DNA of 24,589 nucleotides, taken from the IMG/VR virus record IMGVR_UViG_3300046467_001486, positions 1 through 24,589 of that record, one strand, 5' to 3'. The DNA comes from a virus. Every line of letters starts with the position of its first letter. Position 1 is the first letter of the stretch. Positions 13,174 to 19,215 of this stretch are shown here, piece after piece. Under the pieces are notes generated by a model that worked only from the letters and a program-made list of their open reading frames with translations, searched no databases and was not told the origin of the DNA. The translations under genes were made by a program, and so were the position numbers.

Positions 13174-15295
13174 CACAATTTTCTACCAAGTCGATATATT
13201 TTGCACAATCTTCCTTCTTGTCACCATCCATCCAGTAGCCTCCGCTGGCATGCTCAAGCATCGGGTATTTCTCAAACTCCTTGTCGAATGGGATAGCGAA
13301 CTTCTCGTCCTCATCCTCGACTGTCTCCCATTCACACTTCTCGACTGAGGGGCAGCGATCAATGAGCCTTTGTAGGGTACGCATTTCCGATTCAATGACC
13401 TTAATTTCTTCCACATACTCGTCGTACTCAGCCATGATGCTCTTGGCTTTGTTGTCAGTCTTGGTCATCCCCAAAACGTCCCTAAACTTACCGTTATTCT
13501 CATTAGTAAGGTCGTACTGAGTATACACCCTGATAATATTGTCAAGATGATCTTCTCTAGCCTTACTAACTGCGTCTTGAATAACCTTGTGTCCCAGTGT
13601 CCAGTTCTCTCGGCTTCCGAGATTCCTATTAGTGGCAACTGATGGCTTGATCAGGTAGAAGGCATGCTCTGACAGGTCATACCCCATGCTGTCAAGAATC
13701 TTGATGGCATCTGCCAATGCGGTGATTCCCCAGTAGGTTCCACCAAAGTGAACATCCCCCCTAGACTCCTCAAAGTAGTGAGCATTTTCGTACTTGACGC
13801 TCATGTTGCACACTACAAAGCTACCAAGCTCATGATCGTAAACCTGAGCATGCACAGCCGGGCCACCACCACCAGACGAGGATCGGTCATAGACCATCTT
13901 GGGGAGGTCTGCGGTGAAGATAACGTCTTCCTCCGTTGCTCCACCAAGAAATTCGTAGAATTCTGCTGGCGAGCCATTTTCCCCGACACGATGGCAATAG
14001 ATGGTAGCACCATTGTTTCCCTCGTTCTCCTTGATATACCTTCTAATTCGGCTAATCCCGCCTTTTTTCAGGTTGTCCACAACCAGCTTGATATCACTGG
14101 CGAAGTAAACATTTTCAAGCCCATGATCAATATCCACCTTCTTGTGCCAACCATTAGTGGAGTAACGAGTAATGCTAATAAGTCTATTACCATCTTTGGT
14201 TGGAACGGTAACCTTGTTTCCGATCATGGTATCAAAGAGGTCTTCTCCATTCCAAACAGGAGACTGGTCAAGAGCTTTCATCGCAGAGGCAATCGCAGAA
14301 CACTGACTCTGAATGCTCACATACTGCTGACGAGCAGCGAATAGGGTTGGTTGATCAGCAATCTGCTGCTCGATGGTATCATTGACCTCAAGGAGAACGT
14401 CTTTAACAGCCTGCTTGATAGCTTCCTTGGTAGCACTGTTGTATGACAGAGATTCTCGGCTAGGCGTAATGTCTACGTCTCCGATGTTGAGATACAGATT
14501 AAGACCCTGAGCATGCCACAGAAAATTGTGGGCTTGCTGGTCTTCGTCAGGCAGGTTGTTCGTAAACACTTGGGAGTTATCAATGGGATAAGGAATCTGT
14601 CCCATAATGATATAATTATCATACTGACCAGTTTCAAACTCCCAGTTCTTTCCAGACAGAGCGATCTCACCATCGTCAAAATTAATTTCCCCCCCAACAA
14701 AGTTGGGTCGAACAGTGAAGAACTTGTAAACTTCTTGAGCTTCCTCCTTGAAGTTCCATACGTCGTCTGAGTCCACCGCTAGAGAAACCTTAATCCCATT
14801 AGGTTCGTCAGTCTCTACCTCGTCCAGAAGGGAGAAGACGGGATTAGAGTTCTCGTCTCTGTATGCGGTGTACAGGCGGCGAGTGCCGTCCAGATACGCT
14901 TCCACGGTAAAGCTATCAGCGTAGGCGAAGGGAGCCTTGCTGCCCAAACCAAGACAACCGACAGCTTCGTTGCTGTCGTTGCGAGTGCTGCGGAAGTACG
15001 TTGTGTACAACTGCATGCAGTCTTCATGCGACATGCTCGTGCCGTAGTCACGAACATGGAACACAGGCTCAAGGCGAGTAGGCATATGTACGTCGAAAGG
15101 CTTGTCAGCGACTCCTGCCTCTATATGGGAGTCGTAGGCATTCGTAGAGAGTTCACGAATAACTGCCTTGACCTTGTTTGAATAAAGTCCATCAGACAGA
15201 ATGAAAAATGCCTTAGCAGAGGCCTCAATACTGAAGCCAGACTGCTCAACGATTCCAGATTTCTCAACGACGTTTGTTCCAGTGTGAAGTTTCAT
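13163..15295 (-). CDS. rIIA: rIIA-like GHKL-ATPase protein
   Basis: The 710-residue protein belongs to the phage rIIA family with an N-terminal GHKL ATPase fold. The N-box is IRELSTNAYDSHIEAG (about 46-61), followed by VRDYGTSMS (the DxGxG-like site, about 81-89) and GCLGLGSKAPFAYADSFTV (the second glycine loop, about 113-131). The long C-terminal part is family-specific. In T4, rIIA is membrane-associated and acts with rIIB in lysis control and resistance to superinfection exclusion; the same is inferred here. Start ATG 15295 has GGAG and AGGA upstream and follows the promoter at 15338-15365 by a short leader. Confidence 0.92.
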   Translation of the reverse strand: MKLHTGTNVVEKSGIVEQSGFSIEASAKAFFILSDGLYSNKVKAVIRELSTNAYDSHIEAGVADKPFDVHMPTRLEPVFHVRDYGTSMSHEDCMQLYTTYFRSTRNDSNEAVGCLGLGSKAPFAYADSFTVEAYLDGTRRLYTAYRDENSNPVFSLLDEVETDEPNGIKVSLAVDSDDVWNFKEEAQEVYKFFTVRPNFVGGEINFDDGEIALSGKNWEFETGQYDNYIIMGQIPYPIDNSQVFTNNLPDEDQQAHNFLWHAQGLNLYLNIGDVDITPSRESLSYNSATKEAIKQAVKDVLLEVNDTIEQQIADQPTLFAARQQYVSIQSQCSAIASAMKALDQSPVWNGEDLFDTMIGNKVTVPTKDGNRLISITRYSTNGWHKKVDIDHGLENVYFASDIKLVVDNLKKGGISRIRRYIKENEGNNGATIYCHRVGENGSPAEFYEFLGGATEEDVIFTADLPKMVYDRSSSGGGGPAVHAQVYDHELGSFVVCNMSVKYENAHYFEESRGDVHFGGTYWGITALADAIKILDSMGYDLSEHAFYLIKPSVATNRNLGSRENWTLGHKVIQDAVSKAREDHLDNIIRVYTQYDLTNENNGKFRDVLGMTKTDNKAKSIMAEYDEYVEEIKVIESEMRTLQRLIDRCPSVEKCEWETVEDEDEKFAIPFDKEFEKYPMLEHASGGYWMDGDKKEDCAKYIDLVENCVDK

Positions 15296-15337
15296 TTCCT
15301 AGTCTCCAAAAAATGCCAGTTTCTTTTTACGCCTTTT

Positions 15338-15365
15338 ATTGTACATTATGTATCGGCGTTGTCAA
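15338..15365 (-). promoter_or_regulatory. Promoter for rIIA (CCGAT-spacer type)
   Basis: -35 TTGACA (15360-15365), 16-base spacer containing GCCGATA (15351-15357), and -10 TACAAT (15338-15343). A short palindrome TACAT-T-ATGTA lies just upstream of and touching the -10. It drives rIIA. Confidence 0.85.
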
Positions 15366-15375
15366 GTGTCTACCT

Positions 15376-15519
15376 TCAACTTTTTTTCTTTTTTTTCAAT
15401 TCAGCTAGACGTTCCTTCTTTTCCTCTACCCTTGCCTCAAGCTGTTCGTTGTCGGAAAGTATCTTGAGTACTTCAACCTGTAGCTTCTCAAGGAGGGCTA
15501 GTTGTTCGTCTATTGTCAT
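15376..15519 (-). CDS. Small coiled-coil protein (47 aa)
   Basis: ATG 15519 to TGA 15376, preceded by AAGG. The sequence is one amphipathic helix (LALLEKLQVEVLKILSDNEQ, then a Glu/Lys/Arg-rich segment) ending in KKKKKS. It starts 2 bases after the stop of the thermonuclease-like gene. Low-complexity charged tail; function unknown. Confidence 0.65.
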   Translation of the reverse strand: MTIDEQLALLEKLQVEVLKILSDNEQLEARVEEKKERLAELKKKKKS

Positions 15520-15521
15520 GT

Positions 15522-15830
15522 TTAACCTTTCTCGTAGGGCCATCTCTCTGCGAGAATATCATTAACCCCCTCTATGTCAACCAGCCACCTGCCATACATT
15601 CCGGTTTTGCTGGTCATTATAGTTACATAACCTTTGTCATTCTTGACTAACTCTAAAAGATTTTCCAGAGCAGCGGTAGCCACTTCGTAATCTGGCTTGC
15701 CACGATTCGGCGTGTCCACTTTTAATAGTCTTCCCCTAATTCTTATAGAAACCTTGAACCCTAAGTCAACATCAAAGATCGCGGTGTCGCCATCTATACA
15801 CCTCACAAGTTCAGCCCTGTATGTATACAT
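15522..15830 (-). CDS. Thermonuclease (SNase)-like protein with altered active site
   Basis: The 102-residue protein has the staphylococcal nuclease fold motifs: YRAELVRCIDGDTAIFDVD (Asp13, Asp15), GRLLKVDTPN (Arg34, Asp39, Thr40) and GMYGRWLVDI (Arg81). These match Asp21-, Arg35-, Asp40-, Thr41- and Arg87-type residues of SNase. The general-base Glu43 position, normally DTPE, is Asn42 here. The family degrades DNA and RNA with calcium. Because of that change, catalysis may be reduced or use a nearby acid (DYE, about 47-49). Start at ATG 15830 has GGGAG upstream; a longer frame to 15884 is less likely. Confidence 0.8.
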   Translation of the reverse strand: MYTYRAELVRCIDGDTAIFDVDLGFKVSIRIRGRLLKVDTPNRGKPDYEVATAALENLLELVKNDKGYVTIMTSKTGMYGRWLVDIEGVNDILAERWPYEKG

Positions 15831-15831
15831 T

Positions 15832-15921
15832 TTAGTCTCCCATGAACCAGTCTTGCCAATCGGCAATAAATGAAAATAAACCAACCGCTGCTATTATTGT
15901 TATTAGCCAGCTAGGTAACAT
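15832..15921 (-). CDS. Tiny membrane protein (29 aa)
   Basis: ATG 15921 to TAA 15832 with GGAG upstream at a normal distance. The sequence MLPSWLITIIAAVGLFSFIA is a single hydrophobic span, ending in a Trp/Asp-rich tail (DWQDWFMGD). It fits tightly between neighbours (TAA then one base to the next ATG), which supports it as a real gene. Function unknown. Confidence 0.6.
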   Translation of the reverse strand: MLPSWLITIIAAVGLFSFIADWQDWFMGD

Positions 15922-15933
15922 TCGTTCTCTCCT

Positions 15934-16110
15934 CTATGGCAGATTGTCGTCATGGCCCCGCATTTCGTTATAGTATTCTTCTTCATTTATGGCGCAGTCG
16001 TAACATTTATATACTACCGTGTTGTCTGTTTTGTAAGTTTTATACACTACATCGCAACTGTATCCACAGTCTTCACATGCAAATAAGCCATAAATAGGTT
16101 CATTGCTCAT
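15934..16110 (-). CDS. Small zinc-ribbon protein (58 aa)
   Basis: Two CxxC pairs, CEDC near residue 12 and CYDC near residue 36, with YGLFACEDCGYSCDVVYKTY between, form a likely zinc ribbon. The tail is acidic. ATG 16110 has GGGGGA upstream and overlaps the end of the preceding MazG-like gene. No specific family; nucleic-acid or protein binding is possible. Confidence 0.72.
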   Translation of the reverse strand: MSNEPIYGLFACEDCGYSCDVVYKTYKTDNTVVYKCYDCAINEEEYYNEMRGHDDNLP

Positions 16111-16333
16111 CTTTATCCCCCCACTTATCAACCATTCGTTGCGCTATAGCTTTTGTGTCATACCACTCTATCATATTATTGAGCCTGTACGACACATCAG
16201 CAATCTCGTCTTGAATTTTAGAGTGATAGTCTTTATGTGGCTTATTATATTGCTTAACTAGCTCAGAGGCAAGCTCAAGCATCTCCTCGGTTAGTTTATT
16301 AGCGTCATGCTTCCAATCTTCATTATTGTGCAT
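16100..16333 (-). CDS. MazG-like nucleotide pyrophosphohydrolase
   Basis: The 77-residue all-helical protein has the MazG metal-binding pattern ExxE-N22-ExxD: Glu17/Glu20 in EEMLE and Glu43/Asp46 in DEIADVSYRL. The family hydrolyses nucleoside triphosphates or ppGpp-like nucleotides to monophosphates, and phage MazG proteins are thought to affect host nucleotide or alarmone levels. Length is short but typical of single-domain phage forms. Start ATG 16333 follows GGAGATTGAAG; its start overlaps the upstream gene by 11 bases. Confidence 0.75.
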   Translation of the reverse strand: MHNNEDWKHDANKLTEEMLELASELVKQYNKPHKDYHSKIQDEIADVSYRLNNMIEWYDTKAIAQRMVDKWGDKDEQ

Positions 16334-16637
16334 CTTCAATCTCCTTCTCCACCTTCACACAATAATTATGAACTCGATACTCACCAAGGAATTCTTCTCC
16401 CGGCTCAGTAAATCCATGTTCACGGCCTTGTTCGTTAAATAGAATACCCTGAGTCCAGCATGGTTCCTCATCTGGTTCTTCACTGGTAATTACTTGCACT
16501 ACCATAAAATACTTATCAAGAAAGTGAACTTCCTCATCGAAGATAACTTCACCCCTGCCGCAACCTGTAGGTGGCTCCTCACACCATCTTCCTAATTGAT
16601 CGGCCAATGGTGGGTCAACTGTCATTACTTCATACAT
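16323..16637 (-). CDS. Hypothetical acidic protein (104 aa)
   Basis: I do not recognise this protein. It is strongly acidic with three scattered Cys residues (RWCEEPPTGCGRG, EPCW, NYC) and several Trp/Phe. Beta strands seem likely (HFLDKYFMVVQVITS, EYRVHNYCVKVEKE). Start ATG 16637 has AAGGAGAGAGAAG upstream and overlaps the upstream AbrB-like gene by 8 bases. Confidence 0.7.
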   Translation of the reverse strand: MYEVMTVDPPLADQLGRWCEEPPTGCGRGEVIFDEEVHFLDKYFMVVQVITSEEPDEEPCWTQGILFNEQGREHGFTEPGEEFLGEYRVHNYCVKVEKEIEDAQ

Positions 16638-16860
16638 CTTCTCTCTCCTTGGTCAAGTTGCGAATAACACATCCTTGGGTTTCCCCCCAAGTTTCGCATA
16701 GCTCTGTAAATTCGAGGTCTAAATCGTCATCAACATTCCAACCTAAACCATCAGTAATTTCAGTAGGAAGGGGAAGAAAGTATTGACTATCAAGTTTAAC
16801 TAACTTAACTACTACTCCTGCCGACTCACCCTTTTTTGGGCCTCTTGATTCATCACTCAT
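16630..16860 (-). CDS. SpoVT/AbrB-like small DNA-binding protein (76 aa)
   Basis: The middle VVVKLVKLDSQYFLPLPTEITDGLGWNVDDDLDLEF resembles a SpoVT-AbrB swapped-hairpin domain (a strand, LP.P.EI...LGW, then D.L). This fold is used in transition-state regulators and antitoxins. The C-terminus carries a CVIRNL strand. Start ATG 16860 (MSDESRG) with AGGGG upstream. The resemblance is partial, so a regulatory role is only likely. No toxin partner is recognised next to it. Confidence 0.55.
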   Translation of the reverse strand: MSDESRGPKKGESAGVVVKLVKLDSQYFLPLPTEITDGLGWNVDDDLDLEFTELCETWGETQGCVIRNLTKEREDV

Positions 16861-17071
16861 CTTCAACCCCTACAAGTAAAAAGGGAAACGCTTTCTCTAG
16901 ATCTTCTAGCGTTTGGTCGGTAGCATTTGCCAATTCTTCACACTGTAAGTGGCACGAAGGTTCAACCAAATAGATGTTGCTGGCGATGTTTGTCAGCAGC
17001 TTATTGGTCGCCTTAGTATCCATGTGGGCGTAAGTAATAGCATCAACCTGTTCGCTTGTCAAGTTACTCAT
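16853..17071 (-). CDS. Hypothetical helical protein (72 aa)
   Basis: Start ATG 17071 (MSNLTSEQVDAITYAH) with AGGA upstream. The protein is mainly helical with a Cys/His pair (CHLQCEELANATDQTLEDLE) that is too short for a zinc site on its own. It overlaps both neighbours by 8 bases. Function unknown. Confidence 0.68.
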   Translation of the reverse strand: MSNLTSEQVDAITYAHMDTKATNKLLTNIASNIYLVEPSCHLQCEELANATDQTLEDLEKAFPFLLVGVEDE

Positions 17072-17189
17072 CTTCAATATCCTCTCTGCAAAGTTCACAA
17101 ACAACTACTTCAGTCCCATTGGTATCATACATCCTATAAAACAGGAGGTCTCTTGTATAGTCTTCTTCACATATCTGACAGAATATCAT
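17064..17189 (-). CDS. Small CxxC zinc-ribbon protein (41 aa)
   Basis: ATG 17189 to TAA 17064, with AAGGGG upstream. CQIC at residues 4-7 and CELC at 31-34, separated by DYTRDLLFYRMYDTNGTEVV, form a minimal zinc ribbon. The protein ends REDIEDE. Start and stop overlap or abut neighbours as in the rest of the operon, which supports it. Function unknown. Confidence 0.7.
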   Translation of the reverse strand: MIFCQICEEDYTRDLLFYRMYDTNGTEVVVCELCREDIEDE

Positions 17190-17205
17190 CTTCAATCCCC
17201 TTAAG

Positions 17206-17445
17206 TTAAGCAAAGATACCATTGGGTGAACCGGACCCCGCCACAGTCAGATCTGTTAGGTCTCCATCTTCGTACTTAATATAGTAGCTACCAATTATTG
17301 AATAGCTGGGGACGCAAGACTCTTTAGCAATTGCTTGGTCCCACACATTAACCCTGTAATGATTTCCCCCTACGTCGTTTATGTCAATTTTGTGAAGGTT
17401 TTTAACGTCTCCAACGAGCAACTTTACGTCTTGTTCAATTCCCAT
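17206..17445 (-). CDS. Hypothetical protein (79 aa)
   Basis: Start ATG 17445 (MGIEQDVKLLVGDVKNL) with AGGAG upstream. Middle strands HYRVNVWDQ and SYYIKYEDGDLTDLTV suggest a small beta-sheet protein. First gene after the tmRNA, driven by the promoter at 17499-17526. No family recognised. Confidence 0.72.
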   Translation of the reverse strand: MGIEQDVKLLVGDVKNLHKIDINDVGGNHYRVNVWDQAIAKESCVPSYSIIGSYYIKYEDGDLTDLTVAGSGSPNGIFA

Positions 17446-17498
17446 GCCAGTCTCCTTTTTTTGTTCTTTCAAAAGCATCCCGATCAATTTTCAACTAC

Positions 17499-17526
17499 AT
17501 TGTATCACTTATTTTTTGTTTGTCAA
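17499..17526 (-). promoter_or_regulatory. Promoter immediately downstream of the tmRNA
   Basis: -35 TTGACA (17521-17526), 16-base A-rich spacer, -10 TACAAT (17499-17504). The -35 begins only about 10 bases after the tmRNA 3' end. It drives the gene at 17206-17445 and the small-gene run beyond. Confidence 0.85.
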
Positions 17527-17536
17527 GAGAAAAAAG

Positions 17537-17875
17537 TGGAGGCGGCGGGAATCGAACCCGCGTCCTGAGTAGTTTCCACAATAGCATCTACATTGGTAGT
17601 TCATTGTTATCGCACAACAAACAAAGCTAACCTGATTAGTTTAGCTGGAACGATCAGATGGCCCGTATCCAGCCTAAGCATATTTTTTAAGGAAACAGGC
17701 AAAACCTTGTTTGGCTTGATTGGTTAATAAGGCTCAAGCCAGCCCCAAGCTACACTAGGCAGCTAACGCGAATTGCTTTTCGGCAATTAAGTTTTAATCG
17801 GCTTTTATACTGGCCCACCGATCAACCAGTCAATGCAACTATTATTTTCACTAACAGTCGAAACCATGCGCCCCC
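17537..17875 (-). ncRNA. ssrA: Phage-encoded tmRNA, tag ending AEKQFALAA
   Basis: The tRNA-like ends pair: 5' GGGGGCG (17875-17869) with 3' CGCCTCC (17544-17538) plus discriminator A at 17537. The third pair is G-U, the alanine identity element. The T-arm GCGGGTTCGATTCCCGC and the 5' GGTTTCGAC are typical of tmRNA. A reading frame ends GCC GAA AAG CAA TTC GCG TTA GCT GCC TAG, i.e. AEKQFALAA; GCC is the likely resume codon because TAATT before it resembles the E. coli TAGTC. CCA is not encoded. It rescues stalled ribosomes by trans-translation, with SmpB from the host (none is visible here). The 5' end is 3 bases after the HAD-protein stop, so it is probably processed from a longer transcript. 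Confidence 0.93.
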
Positions 17876-17878
17876 TTA

Positions 17879-18322
17879 TTAAATGAAACTGTCCCAGTAA
17901 TTTAGTTGTCCTTCGCTGATGAGTCTTTCTTTCTTGTTTCCATACTGGTCTCTCCCCTCCAGATCCTTAACCTCCCTCCAGACATCATCCCATCCGTCTT
18001 TATCATCCCCTGTGACCCTAGCGGCTTTGTCGTCTATGTAAAGCTCTCCGGCTATCTTACCCATGTAGGCGTGGTGGTATTTAACACCGTTTTCATCTAG
18101 CCATTGTAGCCATTCTGTATACCCACGCTCATACTGCCTATGGATATTTCCATGTTCACGATCTCCATACCTAGCAGTATGGAGAACAACGGTATATTTC
18201 CCGCTATCATACAACTTGTTTACTTGGTCTATCCCGTGTTTCAGTGGCCCAGCGTCGGCGTAAATTCCCCCATGTTTCTTATCGGCTATTACTCCGTCGC
18301 AGTCCACGATTATTGTTTGCAT
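17879..18322 (-). CDS. HAD-superfamily phosphatase-like protein
   Basis: The 147-residue protein starts with the HAD motif I TIIVDCDGVIADK (both Asp present), has VVLHTARYGDREHG as motif II, and GELYIDDKAARV carrying the acidic motif IV. This is a minimal-cap HAD phosphatase, similar to small phage/capsule-type phosphatases or 5'-nucleotidase-like proteins. Start ATG 18322 (MQTIIVD) has GGAGGGG upstream. Substrate unknown; a nucleotide or sugar phosphate is likely. It directly precedes the tmRNA. Confidence 0.83.
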   Translation of the reverse strand: MQTIIVDCDGVIADKKHGGIYADAGPLKHGIDQVNKLYDSGKYTVVLHTARYGDREHGNIHRQYERGYTEWLQWLDENGVKYHHAYMGKIAGELYIDDKAARVTGDDKDGWDDVWREVKDLEGRDQYGNKKERLISEGQLNYWDSFI

Positions 18323-18339
18323 TTGCCCCTCCGTTGATT

Positions 18340-18606
18340 TTATACCGGCCATTTCGGGATGCTGGGTTGCCTCCGTCCTTTAGTTAAAATCTTCCAGCTA
18401 CCTGACGAAAAGTACTTCTTTTCTGTTATTTTTTCAAGCCTGTCTCTAAGTTCTTTGATGTCCTTGACATATGTTTTAATCATCGACTCGTAATCTACAC
18501 TGGTTCCTTGTATTTCTAGTCTGCTTCTATGAGCAATTTTTATACCACGTTCAAATTTTCTTATTTTATATTCTACAGTCTCAATCTCTCGCTGTCTTTC
18601 TTCCAT
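18340..18606 (-). CDS. Hypothetical helical protein (88 aa)
   Basis: A basic, coiled-coil-like protein (EERQREIETVEYKIRKFERG, DIKELRDRLEKITEK) with a Ser/Lys/Pro-rich C-terminus. ATG 18606 lies only 6 bases after the tRNA-Arg discriminator base at 18613, with no room for a Shine-Dalgarno, so the mRNA made by tRNA processing would be nearly leaderless; a later start is possible. Function unknown. Confidence 0.62.
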   Translation of the reverse strand: MEERQREIETVEYKIRKFERGIKIAHRSRLEIQGTSVDYESMIKTYVKDIKELRDRLEKITEKKYFSSGSWKILTKGRRQPSIPKWPV

Positions 18607-18612
18607 TTAAAG

Positions 18613-18686
18613 TAGCCCTGACAGGACTCGAACCTGTAGCCTTCGGTTTAGAAGACCGATGCTCTATCCAGTTGAGCTACAGGGCC
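18613..18686 (-). tRNA. tRNA-Arg (anticodon UCU)
   Basis: A cloverleaf can be read: acceptor GGCCCTG / CAGGGCT (G-U first pair), D-arm GCTC...GAGC, anticodon stem TCGGT / ACCGA with loop CTTCTAA (anticodon TCT), and T-arm ACAGG-TTCGAGT-CCTGT. Discriminator is A and CCA is not encoded. It reads AGA/AGG codons, which occur in the phage genes. It is on the same strand as all genes here and is probably processed from the surrounding transcript. Confidence 0.95.
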
Positions 18687-18695
18687 ATGACGATT

Positions 18696-18947
18696 TTAAA
18701 AAGGGGGTAGTCCCTGTTCTTCTTCGTTGAGAAGCCCCTGCCCAAGACTTTCAAGAGCATCTAGTCTATCTTCTGCATCAACTAGAATATCAAGAGCCTC
18801 GTCCAAGTTTTTGTACAAATCTCCGGTAGAATGATCACCAATGCCAACGGCGTCATGCAGTAGAAGGTTTAAGGATGCCAGAGCTTTGCTCTTGTCAGTC
18901 AAGGCTTTATTCTTCATATAATCAAGTGCGTGACTCTCGTAGCTCAT
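18696..18947 (-). CDS. Hypothetical helical protein with SSB-like C-terminal tip (83 aa)
   Basis: Start ATG 18947 (MSYESHALDYMKN) with AAAGGA upstream. The protein is helical (KSKALASLNLLLHDAVG, LDEALDILVDAEDRLDALES) and ends in the acidic tail LNEEEQGLPPF, reminiscent of the acidic ...PF tip that SSB uses to bind partners. Such a mimic would be notable, but short acidic tails are common. Driven by the promoter at 18979-19006. Confidence 0.68.
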   Translation of the reverse strand: MSYESHALDYMKNKALTDKSKALASLNLLLHDAVGIGDHSTGDLYKNLDEALDILVDAEDRLDALESLGQGLLNEEEQGLPPF

Positions 18948-18978
18948 ATTTTTTTCCTTTGCCAAGTGATTTCAATAT

Positions 18979-19006
18979 ATTGTACCAAATTAATCGGAGA
19001 TGTCAA
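18979..19006 (-). promoter_or_regulatory. Promoter (CCGAT-spacer type)
   Basis: -35 TTGACA (19001-19006), 16-base spacer with TCCGATT, -10 TACAAT (18979-18984). It overlaps the last codons of the gene at 19003-19215 and drives the small gene at 18696-18947 and the tRNA. Confidence 0.85.
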
Positions 19007-19215
19007 TTATTTTTCTGTTTCCTACCTTTTAAAGTATTGGATATTCCATGTATCTCTTTAGATAGCATTACGATACTCTGCTGAGATTGAATATCTACTC
19101 CATCAAACCAAGTCTGAGTAAGAGAGATCTCTGTCCCACATTCTGAGGTGTAAACTGTTGTTTCCCAGTGATGAGTGCCCATGGACTCATCGCACTTGTA
19201 TATTAATTTACCCAT
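19003..19215 (-). CDS. Hypothetical protein (70 aa)
   Basis: Starts MGKLIYKCDESMGTHHWETT and ends in a basic, Asn-rich tail (LKGRKQKNN). A beta-rich start and a helical end seem likely. RBS is weak (AAGAAGAAAAA) and the start overlaps the protease gene stop by 8 bases, so it is probably coupled. Function unknown. Confidence 0.62.
   Translation of the reverse strand: MGKLIYKCDESMGTHHWETTVYTSECGTEISLTQTWFDGVDIQSQQSIVMLSKEIHGISNTLKGRKQKNN

Noticed and set aside
13748-14344. A 198-codon plus-strand frame inside rIIA
   Set aside because: It is antisense to a clear, conserved GHKL protein, has no RBS and no recognisable product.
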